A stretch of DNA of 64,000 nucleotides from Burkholderia sp. Bp9142. Lineage in GTDB: Bacteria > Pseudomonadota > Gammaproteobacteria > Burkholderiales > Burkholderiaceae. Below are positions 1 to 8,837 of the stretch, one piece after another (positions within the stretch are counted from its first letter, which is position 1; every line of letters starts with the position of its first letter). The translations under genes were made by a program, and so were the position numbers. The notes below the pieces were generated by a model, which was not told the origin of the DNA, ran no database searches, and worked only from the letters and a program-made list of their open reading frames with translations. The stretch is taken from NCBI RefSeq assembly GCF_003853415.1, contig NZ_QTPP01000014.1, positions 1 to 64,000 of the forward strand, given 5' to 3'.

Positions 1-416
1 AACCCTTGCGCGCGCAACTGGATCGCGACCTGCTTGCCGTAGTCGTACGACAGGCGGCGATCCCAGCTCGCGGCGACGGCGATCGTCGCGGGGAAGGTCG
101 TACTGGCCTGCGACGTGCTGCCTGAACCGGTCGCCGAGTCGACCATGTCGAGATCGGGAATGCCGAGGCGCGGCAGGCCCTGGATGTAGCCGGCACCGCC
201 GCCCGGCACCTTTGACATTTCGTATTGCGAATGAATGAACTGCAGTTTCTCGTCGAGCGTCATCTTGCGCACGAGGAGGTCGGCGCGTCGCTGCGCGGCG
301 GACGACGCGAACGCGTCGGCGGCGTCGCCCCGTGAATCGAAATCGACATTGCCCGCATAGGCGCTGGTGCAGAGGGCCGCTGCCAGCACGGCGGCCGGCC
401 AGAGTTTGTCCCGCAT
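1..416 (-). CDS. GH3 beta-glucosidase-like protein, N-terminal part
   Basis: The gene runs off the left edge, so only 138 N-terminal residues are visible. An exported N-terminus (MRDKLWPAAVLAAALC... ending near AYA) is followed by a typical glycoside hydrolase family 3 opening: KMTLDEKLQ, then an Ile-Gln-Gly-Leu-Pro-Arg-Leu-Gly-Ile-Pro stretch, then TTFPATIAVAASWD. GH3 enzymes release glucose or related sugars from beta-linked glycans by a retaining mechanism. The nucleophile Asp lies beyond the window. The ATG at 416 follows GGAGAG at good spacing; an in-frame ATG at 428 would make that RBS coding. It lies next to an EPS export locus and is secreted, so trimming or degrading the polymer is a reasonable role. 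Substrate is unknown. Confidence 0.8.
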   Translation of the reverse strand, partial: MRDKLWPAAVLAAALCTSAYAGNVDFDSRGDAADAFASSAAQRRADLLVRKMTLDEKLQFIHSQYEMSKVPGGGAGYIQGLPRLGIPDLDMVDSATGSGSTSQASTTFPATIAVAASWDRRLSYDYGKQVAIQLRAQG

Positions 417-656
417 GTTGCTCTCCATGATCGTATTGCCGGTTGTTCGGATGATGTCTGGAGCTGCGCTCGTCCGGTGGATTCGCACCGGACGCATTCG
501 GCTGGCGATGCAGGGTGGTTGCGCGTCGGCATGCCAGGCCAGGCGGGGAATCGTTACGGCCGGTTGGGCTCGATCGCACAACGCGGGCGGCGACGCGGAC
601 CGCCCGACACTGCCGAATCGGATGTAGCGATTCTCTGCAGCGACCAATCGTACGAA

Positions 657-710
657 TGTAGTTTGACTACAGCATCGGTGTTTCTACCGATACGTACGAT
701 CTTTTTTCAA
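657..710 (-). promoter_or_regulatory. Candidate promoter with two operator-like inverted repeats for the GH3 gene
   Basis: On the minus strand TTGAAA (710-705) and TAGAAA (686-681) are 18 bases apart and point to the GH3 gene. Two perfect inverted repeats cover the start region: ATCGGT-N6-ACCGAT at 674-691, overlapping the -10, and TGTAG-N5-CTACA at 657-671, just downstream. This is the usual layout for repression. The regulator is not identifiable here. I see nothing else in the 417-918 gap. Confidence 0.4.
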
Positions 711-918
711 CACGATTGCGCGACGCGGGAAAAAGACGGTCATCGTTCCCGATGGGGCGTGCGCGGCGGAGTAAGAAGTACCTGCGTGCGGGCGTTCAGA
801 GGGGGAACACGGCGAAGAGGCGTGGCCTGTACGATGCGGTTCGTTGCACGCGCATCGAACGGCACACACCGTCGGATTCCGGCCGCCTCGTGAGCAACCG
901 GGCAGCACGGGCGCTGCG

Positions 919-2178
919 CTAGCCGCGCCGCGCGACGGGACTGCCGGGCAGCGGGATCCCGGCGCGATAGACGACGGTCGCGAGCGCCGCGGCGACCGCG
1001 GCCTCGGCCGTCAGCACGGCGGCGGCGGCGCCCAGTTCGGCGAAGTACTTCGCGAGCACGGGCACCAGCACGAGGTTCAGAATGCCCGACGACATCAGGA
1101 TCCGCGTGAATGCCGACTTCATCCCGAGCGGCAGCATCGTCTGCACGCCGAACAGGTCGGTCATGCCGGCCATGAAGGGGATGAAGGCCATCCAGCGCAG
1201 CACCTGGACCGTCGGTTCGTACGAAGGGCCGTACAGGATGCGCACGGCGAGCGGCGCGCCGAAGAAGATCGCGAACGAGATGCCGAGCACCATCGCGACC
1301 TGCACGACGAACAGCTTGCGCAGGAACGAGAACGCGTCGTTGCGCGCGTGCCGCATCAGGTAGCTGATGCGTGGATAGGTGGCGGCCTTCAGCGGCTGGA
1401 GCATGCTGAGCGCCGCGCGGATCAGCTTGTCGCCGGCGGCGAAGTAGCCGGCCGCGACGTTGCCCGATACGAAGCCAAGCAGCACGGTGTTGGTCGATGC
1501 ATAGAACGCGATCGACGTCGACGCGAGAAACACCTGCCAGCCGCCTTTCAGCGATTCGGCGATGTCGGCGAGGCCGACGCGCACGAAGTCGATTTCCCGA
1601 TGGACATACAGATAGGCGGCCAGCGCGACCGCGGACAGCGTCGGGACGGCGGCGTTGACGATCATCGCGCGGTCGATGTCCGCCGGGCTGTGCACGAGCG
1701 CGAACATCGCGGGCAGGCTCAGGATGCGGCCGACGAACAGGATCACGCTCAGCGCGCGCAGTTTCTCCATGCCCTGGAAATACCAGCCTGGCGTGAACGC
1801 CACGCCGGCCACCATCCCGAAACCGATCAGCAGCAGGTCGCGGTCCTCGCCGAAGCGCTCGACCAGGCAGGTCAGCGCGACCAGCACGATGAAGCAGATC
1901 ACCGCGATGCCGATCTGTGCGTACAGCGTCGCCCAGAAGATGCGAGAGCGTTCGGCGCGGTTGTCGCGGGCGAGCGCGATGCGCGGCGTGGCAGTCAGGT
2001 CGAAGCTGTAGCTCGTGCAGTTGGTGAGGTAGGCGATAACCGCGAGCGAGAACGCGAGTTGCCCGTAGCCTTCCGGCCCCAGTGCGTGCGTCAGCAGCGG
2101 TGCGATCAGCAGCGGCACCGCGTACATCGAAATCTGCAACGTCAGCAGCAGCAGGAAGTTCTTCTTGAGGTTTGACAT
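919..2178 (-). CDS. wzx: Wzx-type oligosaccharide flippase
   Basis: A 419-residue hydrophobic protein of the MATE-like polysaccharide exporter superfamily, starting MSNLKKNFLLLLTL followed by the first membrane span (MYAVPLLIAPLLTHALGPEG). The usual 12 or so membrane segments can be followed along the chain, with Phe/Tyr-rich inner helices (YFQGMEKLRA, GPSYEPTVQVL). Wzx proteins flip undecaprenyl-pyrophosphate-linked repeat units to the periplasmic face for Wzy. The ATG at 2178 directly precedes the first span; the longer upstream reading is arginine-rich and unlike the family. It stands alone on the minus strand. Its leader holds a promoter element shared with the GT2 gene at 14374-15423 and, less closely, the carrier-protein operon. 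Confidence 0.85.
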   Translation of the reverse strand: MSNLKKNFLLLLTLQISMYAVPLLIAPLLTHALGPEGYGQLAFSLAVIAYLTNCTSYSFDLTATPRIALARDNRAERSRIFWATLYAQIGIAVICFIVLVALTCLVERFGEDRDLLLIGFGMVAGVAFTPGWYFQGMEKLRALSVILFVGRILSLPAMFALVHSPADIDRAMIVNAAVPTLSAVALAAYLYVHREIDFVRVGLADIAESLKGGWQVFLASTSIAFYASTNTVLLGFVSGNVAAGYFAAGDKLIRAALSMLQPLKAATYPRISYLMRHARNDAFSFLRKLFVVQVAMVLGISFAIFFGAPLAVRILYGPSYEPTVQVLRWMAFIPFMAGMTDLFGVQTMLPLGMKSAFTRILMSSGILNLVLVPVLAKYFAELGAAAAVLTAEAAVAAALATVVYRAGIPLPGSPVARRG

Positions 2179-2340
2179 TCGCTCGGTCGGCGCCGTGGGT
2201 GTCGCATGGCGGCCGGGTGCGGGCCGCCGTGCGCTCGCGCGGCCGGTCGGCGCTGACCCGGCTGCGTGGGTTCGCGGCCCGTTCCGGCGGGCGCCGGCTT
2301 CGTCCGGCGATGCCGGGCACGGCCACATCGTATGGCGGTG

Positions 2341-2387
2341 ATGATACGGGCCGCGCAAGACGATTGTGTTCGCGAGCCTACCGTTCG
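2341..2387 (-). promoter_or_regulatory. Shared promoter element, copy A (wzx)
   Basis: The plus strand reads ATGATACG (2341-2348), 19 variable bases, then GTTCGCGAGCCTACCGTTCG (2368-2387). Read on the minus strand toward wzx, the first block gives a -10 of TATCAT (2346-2341). The 20-base block is centred about 43 bases upstream of the expected start, where a class II activator would sit, and no good -35 is present. The same arrangement recurs at 15574-15620. The predicted wzx leader is about 155 bases. The activator is inferred, with BerA the obvious candidate. Confidence 0.5.
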
Positions 2388-2569
2388 CGGATTCCGTGCG
2401 CCGGTGCGGCGCGAATGGCGGCACGGCGCGCATCGTTGTATCGCCGCAGTGATGAATGCATTTGTAAGCTGGCGCACCGAAGGACGCTCGGGCCGGGTGC
2501 TCTAATCGAGCGCACTGTTTTGGCCCAAGGCCGCAAGGGCTCGACGACGGGCTCAGGCCGGCAACCACT

Positions 2570-2678
2570 GTTGCCCGGGCAACGGGAGCAGGACGACGCA
2601 TGGCGAAGGGCGAGCGGGTCGCGCAGTCGCACGATCGCGGAATCGCCGGTTTCGGTGGCGCCGCGGGGACACGTGTCC
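2570..2678. other. Palindromes in the leader of the two-domain hydrolase gene
   Basis: The 2388-2714 stretch holds no gene. It has two perfect palindromes, GTTGCCCGGGCAAC (2570-2583) and GGACACGTGTCC (2667-2678), the second 36 bases upstream of the TTG start at 2715. They could be operator sites or leader hairpins. No convincing plus-strand -35/-10 pair was found. Confidence 0.3.
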
Positions 2679-2714
2679 GCATCCGATAACAAATACCGAT
2701 CCGAGGAGTACCGA

Positions 2715-4571
2715 TTGAAGCCGATAACGTTCGGCAGCTGCGTGGGGTGGCTGCACGAAGGACAGACGACACACGGCGTGATCCTGTGCGAATCGCTGGG
2801 GCACGAGGCTTCGTGGACGCACAAGCTCATGCGGGCGATCGCGGAGCGGCTGGCCCGCGACGGCGTCACCGTATTGCGATTCAGCTATCCGTGCACCGGT
2901 GACTCGGCGGGCGACGATCGCGACGCCGATCGGCATGCCGCGTGCATCGCCAGCATTCACGACGCGATCGGCCTGTTGCGCGACCAAGCCGGTGTTACCG
3001 CGCTGACACTCGTCGGGATTCGCGCGGGTGCGCTGTTCGCGATGCTGGCCGCCGCGGGCATGGGGCCGCGCCCGTCGCCGCGCGTCGATGCGCTGGTGGC
3101 GCTCGCACCGGTCGTGCGTGGCCGAGCCTACCTGCGCGAGCTGTCGTTCGTGCATCGCCAATGGCTCGACACCACATCGCCCGCAATCCGCGCCGCGCAT
3201 CGCGACGAACCGTGCATGAACGTGCTCGGGCATCGCCTTCCCGCGGATTTCGTCGATGCGCTGAAGGCGGTCGATCTGTGCGACGTCGTGCGCGATGCGC
3301 CGACGTTGCCCGGCGCGATGCTGCTGATCCAGCCCGATCAGGGCGACGGGTCCGCATTGCGCGACGCGTTGCTCGCGCGCGGTGTGGACGTGGCGAGCGA
3401 TCCGTTTCCCGAATGGACGACGACGATGCTGGACGGTACGCGCTCGCGCTTGCCGCTCGCGGCCATCGACACGCTCGCGAGCTGGATCGCCGGACGCGCA
3501 CCGCGTACACCGGCCGGTGGCGACACCGCGTCGCGAGCTGACCCGGCATGGAATGGTGAATCGGCCGTCGCGCTTGACATGAACGACATGACCGAGCAGG
3601 TCGTCGCGGTCGGTCCGGACCGGCTGGTCGGCGTGCTGTGCCGGCCCGCCGATACGCGGCCGGCGAATCCGGTCGGCCCGGCGGTCGTGATCGCGAACAC
3701 GTCGACGAATCCGCGCAGCGGCGAAGGACGCTTCAGCGTGCGGCTCGCACGCACGCTGGCACGCGCCGGCGTGACGACGTTGCGGATCGACGTGCATGGC
3801 GTCGGCGATAGCGGGCCCGCCGCGCTCGACGACCAGTCGGACGTCGTGTATTCGACGCAGTCGAGCGACGACGTGGCCGCTGCCGCGGACTGGCTGCGCG
3901 CGCTCGGCCATCCGGAAGTGGCCGCGGCCGGCATTTGTTCGGGTGCCTACGCGGCGTTGCATGCGGCAGTGAAGACACCGTCGCTCGGCGGCGTGATCGC
4001 GATCAATCTCGCACGCTTCGTGTGGCCGGCCGGGCTCACGCTCGAAGCGGTGCAGAAGCAGCGGAACAACTCCGTGCGCGGCTACTGGCTGTCGGTGCGC
4101 GACTGGCAGAAGTGGAAGCGCCTCGTGCGGGAGCGGCGCGACCTGCGTCCGATCGTGCGGGCGGTGGCAGCGAATGCGATCGCGCGGATCAGCGTGCCGG
4201 CCAGGGAGATCGCCACGCGCGTCGGCTGGAAGCCGCGCAGCGGCACGCCACGCGGCGTGATGCATGAGCTTGCGCAGCGCAATGTCTGGACGACGCTGGT
4301 GTACGGCGCGCTCGATCCCGGCATCGACGACGTCCGGCGTCACTTCGGCGCAATCGAGCACGCGTTCCGGCGCTCGCGTCACGTGCGCCTGCATCTCGAG
4401 CCGCAGGTCGACCACGCGGTGTACGGCGCGGTGGGCACGGACATCGTGATCGATCTGTGCATGCAGGCGCTGGGGCGCGACTCGGCCTGGCCGGTCGCGC
4501 GCGTCGTCGATCCGGCCGCGCCGGATGCGGCCGCGCGACCGTACGCGAAGGTGTCGGTCGGCCGGTCGTGA
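2715..4571 (+). CDS. Tandem two-domain alpha/beta hydrolase, EPS-associated
   Basis: A 618-residue protein with two successive alpha/beta-hydrolase halves, resembling the paired hydrolases found in exosortase/EPS loci. The first half (about 1-290) has the fold hallmarks (GVILCESLGHE, VTVLRFSYPCTGDS), but its nucleophile elbow reads Gly101-Ile-Arg103-Ala-Gly105, so the Ser is replaced by Arg. The second half (about 300-618) has VVIANTSTNPRSGEGR, the DVHGVGDSG loop, and an elbow Gly406-Ile-Cys408-Ser-Gly410, with a late His in VDHAVYG. I infer a pseudo-hydrolase half fused to a Cys-nucleophile half. The TTG start follows GAGGAG (2703-2708) with 6 bases spacing. It may act on an acyl or pyruvyl substituent or a lipid-linked intermediate; the substrate is unknown. 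Confidence 0.75.
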   Translation: MKPITFGSCVGWLHEGQTTHGVILCESLGHEASWTHKLMRAIAERLARDGVTVLRFSYPCTGDSAGDDRDADRHAACIASIHDAIGLLRDQAGVTALTLVGIRAGALFAMLAAAGMGPRPSPRVDALVALAPVVRGRAYLRELSFVHRQWLDTTSPAIRAAHRDEPCMNVLGHRLPADFVDALKAVDLCDVVRDAPTLPGAMLLIQPDQGDGSALRDALLARGVDVASDPFPEWTTTMLDGTRSRLPLAAIDTLASWIAGRAPRTPAGGDTASRADPAWNGESAVALDMNDMTEQVVAVGPDRLVGVLCRPADTRPANPVGPAVVIANTSTNPRSGEGRFSVRLARTLARAGVTTLRIDVHGVGDSGPAALDDQSDVVYSTQSSDDVAAAADWLRALGHPEVAAAGICSGAYAALHAAVKTPSLGGVIAINLARFVWPAGLTLEAVQKQRNNSVRGYWLSVRDWQKWKRLVRERRDLRPIVRAVAANAIARISVPAREIATRVGWKPRSGTPRGVMHELAQRNVWTTLVYGALDPGIDDVRRHFGAIEHAFRRSRHVRLHLEPQVDHAVYGAVGTDIVIDLCMQALGRDSAWPVARVVDPAAPDAAARPYAKVSVGRS

Positions 4572-4572
4572 T

Positions 4573-4627
4573 GCGTGCGCGTCGCACGCGTCGGTGCTTC
4601 GGGGTGCGATCCCCGCTTCGTACGAAG
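4573..4627. terminator. Hairpins between convergent genes
   Basis: Just after the hydrolase stop lie GCGTGCG-CGT-CGCACGC (4573-4589), CGGGG-N6-CCCCG (4600-4615) and the palindrome CTTCGTACGAAG (4616-4627). They fall between convergent genes, so a bidirectional stop is plausible. There is no T-run, so factor-independent termination would be weak. Confidence 0.35.
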
Positions 4628-4731
4628 ATCGGCGTTCGGTGGGGTCGCTCACAGACGCGCCGCTCGCCGTGGTGTCCAATCCCGTATCGGTGCATGTGCG
4701 GTCCCGCCATGGCATGACCGGCCGGGATGCG

Positions 4732-5151
4732 TCAGTCCGGATCGCCCGGCTGCGCATAGGGCGACTTCGCGTAGGGCGAGGTGTACAGCGAGCCGGTGTG
4801 CCAGACGTCTTCCGTGGCCGCATCGACCACTTGCGGGCGGTGCGGACGCATCGGCACGAGCGGCCGGCGCAGCGCGCCGCGGGCGCGCGAATCGGGCGAT
4901 GCGACGGTGCTCGCGGCGGGAAGCGCAGCGGCAGGTGTCGCGACGTCGGATGCAGCGGCGACAGGCGCCGCGGCCGCGCTGCCCGTCGCGGCTTGCGCCG
5001 AACGCTGGAGCGGCACCGGTGCGGGCAGCGTCGACGACGCGAGGACCGGCGCATCGGCCGGCGTGGTGGGCAAAGTCTGCGCGCCGGCGGCACCGGCAAT
5101 GCCGGCCGTAACGATGCAGACGAGTGACGAAAGCGACGCAGAGCAGTTCAT
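4732..5151 (-). CDS. Small exported Ala/Pro-rich protein of the EPS locus
   Basis: A 139-residue protein with a clear signal peptide (hydrophobic LVCIVTAGIAGAAG, likely cleavage after GAQ or AGA) and then a low-complexity Ala/Pro/Ser/Val region to about residue 90. The tail is more ordered: VPMRPHRPQVVDAATEDVW, then a Tyr/Ser/Pro repeat (SLYTSPYAKSPYAQ). I do not recognise a family. It is divergent from wza with 127 bases between the starts, and convergent with the hydrolase gene. Its position suggests a periplasmic or surface accessory of EPS assembly, but nothing in the sequence proves a function. The start at 5151 was chosen because the signal peptide begins there; no strong RBS is visible. 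Confidence 0.6.
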   Translation of the reverse strand: MNCSASLSSLVCIVTAGIAGAAGAQTLPTTPADAPVLASSTLPAPVPLQRSAQAATGSAAAAPVAAASDVATPAAALPAASTVASPDSRARGALRRPLVPMRPHRPQVVDAATEDVWHTGSLYTSPYAKSPYAQPGDPD

Positions 5152-5278
5152 GACGAATCGTACGGAGTGACGTGCGGTGAAGAGGGAGGCGCGGCACCGC
5201 CATGCGAGCCGCGCCGGCAAGCGTAATGCCGGAACTCGCCGCGTTCGGCGGGTTACCGCACAGTTTTGGAAGGGCACG

Positions 5279-6505
5279 ATGTCAATCACCACGCAACCGG
5301 AATCGACGCTCGGGACGCCACGGCCACGCACGGCGGGCATCCGGCGCGCGCCGTGGCTGTCGCGCATGGCGATCGTGGCGGCCGCGTGCGCGCTGAGTGC
5401 ATGTGCGCTGTCGCCGGGCATGACTTACCGGGCGCCTGCCGAGCGCGACGCGAATGCGCGCGTGAGCGCCGACGCATCGGGCTCGGGCGGCCTCGACGGC
5501 GTGCAGAACGTGGCGAGCGAGGATCTGATCGAGATCACGCCGGCGTTCGTCGCGCAGCAGCATGCGGGCCAGCGGGCCAACGTCGACGCGGAAATCCGCC
5601 CGTTGTTCGGCAAGCCGAAGCCGTACGCGATCGGCCCCGGCGACGTGCTCGGCATCGTCGTGTGGGACCACCCCGAATTGAACCTGCCGACGACGCAGAC
5701 GACGGGCGGTGGCGACGGCGTCGGTGCCAGCTCGGTCGCGACGGGCTACACGGTCGACGCGAACGGCAACGTGCAGTTCGCATATGCGGGCCTCGTGCAT
5801 GTCGCCGGGCTGACCGAGGCGCAGGCGCGCGCGCTGCTGACGAAGCGGCTCGGCGAATACGTGCGCAAGCCGCAGATCGCGCTGCGCGTGCAGACCTACC
5901 GCAGCAAGCGCGTGTATCTCGACGGCGAAGTGCGCACGCCGGGCCTGCAGATCGTCAACGACATGCCGATGACGCTGCCCGAGGCGATCGACCGCGCGGG
6001 CGGCTTCACCCCGACGGCCGACCGCTCGCAGGTATCGGTGACGCGCGGCGACAGGACCGTGAACGTGAGCCTGCCCGCGCTGATCGCCGCCGGCGTGAAC
6101 CCGTCGAACATCCTGCTGCGCGACGGCGATCTGGTGCGCGTGCGCGCGGCGAGCGACGCGAAGGTGTTCGTGCTCGGCGAAGTGTCGCGGCCCGCGACGC
6201 TGACGCTGACCGACGGCCGGATGAGCCTCGGCGAAGCACTCGGCGACACCGGCGGCGCGAGCCAGTACACGTCGGACGCGCACCAGGTGTTCGTCGTGCG
6301 CCGCGGCCCGGACAACCGCCCGCGGGTGTACCACCTCGACGGCAGCTCGCCGGCGTCGTTCGCGCTGGCCGACCAGTTTCCGCTCGAGCGCCGCGACGTC
6401 GTGTTCGTCGATGCGTCGTCGCTGGTGCGCTGGAGCCGCGTCGTCAACCTGCTGATTCCGTCGTCCGCGCAGGGTGCGCTGACGGCGAAGGCCATCTCGC
6501 CGTGA
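5279..6505 (+). CDS. wza: Wza-type outer-membrane polysaccharide export lipoprotein
   Basis: A 408-residue lipoprotein with lipobox LSAC (Cys42) after a positively charged N-region, longer than usual for a lipoprotein signal. The poly_export domain begins around residue 115 with AIGPGDVLGIVVWDHPEL. SLBB-type repeats follow (VYLDGEVRTPGLQIVNDMP and KVFVLGEVSRPATLTLTDG). The amphipathic C-terminal segment (SLVRWSRVVNLLIPSS) is where Wza forms its outer-membrane alpha-barrel. Wza octamers form the exit channel for EPS. The ATG at 5279 has GGAAGGG four bases upstream. It is the first gene of a plus-strand run with wzc, wzy and an acyltransferase. Confidence 0.92.
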   Translation: MSITTQPESTLGTPRPRTAGIRRAPWLSRMAIVAAACALSACALSPGMTYRAPAERDANARVSADASGSGGLDGVQNVASEDLIEITPAFVAQQHAGQRANVDAEIRPLFGKPKPYAIGPGDVLGIVVWDHPELNLPTTQTTGGGDGVGASSVATGYTVDANGNVQFAYAGLVHVAGLTEAQARALLTKRLGEYVRKPQIALRVQTYRSKRVYLDGEVRTPGLQIVNDMPMTLPEAIDRAGGFTPTADRSQVSVTRGDRTVNVSLPALIAAGVNPSNILLRDGDLVRVRAASDAKVFVLGEVSRPATLTLTDGRMSLGEALGDTGGASQYTSDAHQVFVVRRGPDNRPRVYHLDGSSPASFALADQFPLERRDVVFVDASSLVRWSRVVNLLIPSSAQGALTAKAISP

Positions 6506-6563
6506 CGCTCGTGGCGGATTTCGTGATCGCGACCGCGCGTCGCGCCATACGGGACTTTGCTGT

Positions 6564-8837
6564 ATGACTTCTTCGACCCTGCCCGACCCGCACAGCGGGC
6601 CCGCCCTGCGGCCATCCTATCCGGTGCGCCGCTACTGGGGCATGTTGTACGGCGGCCGACGCCTGATCCTTTGCACGACGCTCGCGGGCGCGCTCGTCGG
6701 CGCCGTGTATGCGCTGTGCGCGGCCCCCGTCTACCGGACCGACATCCTGTTTCAGGTCGAGCAAAGCCCGACCGACACGAAATCGACGTCGCCGCCCGGC
6801 GATCCGTCGTCGGTGTTCGACCTGAAGACGGACGCATCGACCGAGATCGAGGTGCTGAAATCCCGCGCGGTGCTCGACCGCGCGATCGACAACACCAACC
6901 TGGCGGTCGACGCGCGGCCGCATTACCTGCCGCTGATCGGCTGGCGGTTCGTGAACGCGGCCGACGGGCTGTCGTCGCCGTTGCCGGGCGGCTACGTGCA
7001 CGGCACCGAGCGCATCGACGTGCCGACCTTCGACGTGCCGAAGCGACTGCTCGGCAAGCGGTTCGCGTTGACGGTCGGCGACGACGGCGCCTACACGCTG
7101 CAGCGTACCGGCTGGTTCGGCCGGAAGGGGCCGGCATGGCAGGGCCGCATCGGGCAGCCGCTGCATGTCGAGACGCCGCAGGGGCCGCTCGACATATTCG
7201 TGCGCGATGTGGCCGGCAAGCCCGGCGCACGCTTCGACCTGACGCGCTACAGCGACGAGGAAGCGACGGTCTGGCTGCAGAAGAACGCGCTGATCTCGGA
7301 GCGCGGCAAGCAGTCGAACATGATCGGCGTGACGCTCGACGGCATCGATCCCGTGCACGACAGCCGCGTGCTGAACGCGATCGGCGACGCCTACCTGGCG
7401 CAGAACACGCAGCGCAAGTCCGAGGCGGCCGACAAGCTGATCCGTTTCATGGATACCCAGCTGCCGCAGCTGAAGGCGCAACTGGAAAAGGCGGAAAGCC
7501 GCTTCAACGCATTTCGTGCATCGCATGGCACCGTCAATACGAGTGACGAGGCGCTGGCGTTGCGCCAGCAGTCGGTCGACATCGAGACGCGCGTGCAGAC
7601 GCTGCAGCAGCGGCGCGAGGAATTGCTGACGCGCTTCATGCCGAAGCATCCGGCCCTGGTGGCCGTCGATGCGCAGCTGGCCGACGCGCAGCGTTCGCTC
7701 GACACGACACGCAAGCAGATCCAGCGGTTGCCGACCGTCGAACAGGGCGTGCTGCAGCTGCAGCGCGATGTGGCCGTCGATACCGCGCTGTACACGAACC
7801 TGCTCAACACGCGCCAGCAGATGATCCTCGCGCGGGCCAGCAAGACCGGCACCGTGCGGATCGTCGACACGGCGAAGATCGCAGAGCAGCCGGTCGGGCC
7901 GCATCGCGGGGTCGCGGTGATCGGGTTGCTGATGGCGGGCCTGCTCGCGGGCGCGGCGATCGTGATCGTCCGGCAGCGTGTCGTCGGCACGATCGGCGAC
8001 GCGGGGGAAATCGCATGGACGACGGGGCTGCCCGTGTTCGCGACGGTGCCGCACAGCCCGAGCGCGGCGCAAGCGGCGTTGCGTCCGAAGTCCGGCCGGC
8101 GCGGCTCGTCCGCGGCGATGCCGCCGGTCGCCGCGCAGGACGCGGCGCTCGAAAGCCTGCGAAATTTCCGCGCGGCACTGCAACTGTCGATGGCGGACGC
8201 GTCGAATCCCGTCGTGCTGATCTCGGGGCCGACGACGGGCGTGGGCAAGTCGTTCGTCGCTGCGAATATCGCATCGCTCGTCGGCGCGGCGAAACGGCGG
8301 GTCCTGCTGATCGATGCCGACCTGCGCAAGGGTTCGCTGCACGAGCGGTTCCGCCATGGCCGTGCGCCAGGTCTGTCGGACGTGGTGGCAGGCACCCACC
8401 GGCTCGACGAGGCGATCAGGCGCGGCGTCGTGCCGGGCCTCGATTTCATCGCGATGGGCAGCATCGTGCCGGACCCGGGCGAACTGCTGCTGCAGCCTGC
8501 GCTCGCCGAACTGGTCGAGCAGGTCGCATCGCGCTACGACATGGTCGTGATCGACGGCCCGCCGTTGCTGCCGGTGGCCGACGCGCTGGTGCTCGGCCGC
8601 CTCGCGGGAACCGTGTTCCTCGTCGCGCGCAGCGGTGTGACGACGCTGACCGAACTCGATGAAAGCGCGCGACGGCTCGAACACGCGCATATCGACGTGC
8701 GCGGCGTGGTCCTGAACGATTACAAGGGCGCGCCCGGACGGTACGACTACGGCTATGCGGATACGAACACGCATCAGGCCGCGTCCGGATATACGGGGGT
8801 GATGGCGTCGCGGCAGCGGGTGGGACGCGCGTCATGA
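6564..8837 (+). CDS. wzc: Wzc-type polysaccharide co-polymerase / BY-kinase
   Basis: A 757-residue inner-membrane tyrosine autokinase that controls chain length and drives export through Wza. A Wzz-like N-terminal domain starts with a membrane span near residues 35-55, followed by a long periplasmic region with coiled-coil segments (ESRFNAFRASHG, QTLQQRREELLTRF). A second span (VIGLLMAGLLAGAAIVIV) precedes the kinase domain. Walker A is GPTTGVGKS (Lys562), Walker A' is VLLIDAD (Asp584, Asp586), and Walker B is VVIDGPP (Asp664). The Tyr cluster is short: Tyr727, 729, 731 and 743. It lies 58 bases after wza and overlaps wzy by ATGA. Confidence 0.93.
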   Translation: MTSSTLPDPHSGPALRPSYPVRRYWGMLYGGRRLILCTTLAGALVGAVYALCAAPVYRTDILFQVEQSPTDTKSTSPPGDPSSVFDLKTDASTEIEVLKSRAVLDRAIDNTNLAVDARPHYLPLIGWRFVNAADGLSSPLPGGYVHGTERIDVPTFDVPKRLLGKRFALTVGDDGAYTLQRTGWFGRKGPAWQGRIGQPLHVETPQGPLDIFVRDVAGKPGARFDLTRYSDEEATVWLQKNALISERGKQSNMIGVTLDGIDPVHDSRVLNAIGDAYLAQNTQRKSEAADKLIRFMDTQLPQLKAQLEKAESRFNAFRASHGTVNTSDEALALRQQSVDIETRVQTLQQRREELLTRFMPKHPALVAVDAQLADAQRSLDTTRKQIQRLPTVEQGVLQLQRDVAVDTALYTNLLNTRQQMILARASKTGTVRIVDTAKIAEQPVGPHRGVAVIGLLMAGLLAGAAIVIVRQRVVGTIGDAGEIAWTTGLPVFATVPHSPSAAQAALRPKSGRRGSSAAMPPVAAQDAALESLRNFRAALQLSMADASNPVVLISGPTTGVGKSFVAANIASLVGAAKRRVLLIDADLRKGSLHERFRHGRAPGLSDVVAGTHRLDEAIRRGVVPGLDFIAMGSIVPDPGELLLQPALAELVEQVASRYDMVVIDGPPLLPVADALVLGRLAGTVFLVARSGVTTLTELDESARRLEHAHIDVRGVVLNDYKGAPGRYDYGYADTNTHQAASGYTGVMASRQRVGRAS

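Noticed and set aside
844..2175. Long plus-strand open reading frame opposite wzx
   Set aside because: The frame is rich in Arg/Glu/His/Gln without hydrophobic pattern, a typical antisense product of GC-rich DNA. The opposite frame is a clear flippase.
5243..5262. Partial match to the shared block before wza (GTTCGGCGGGTTACCGCACA)
   Set aside because: Only 12 of 20 positions match and there is no -10 at the expected spacing in either direction.
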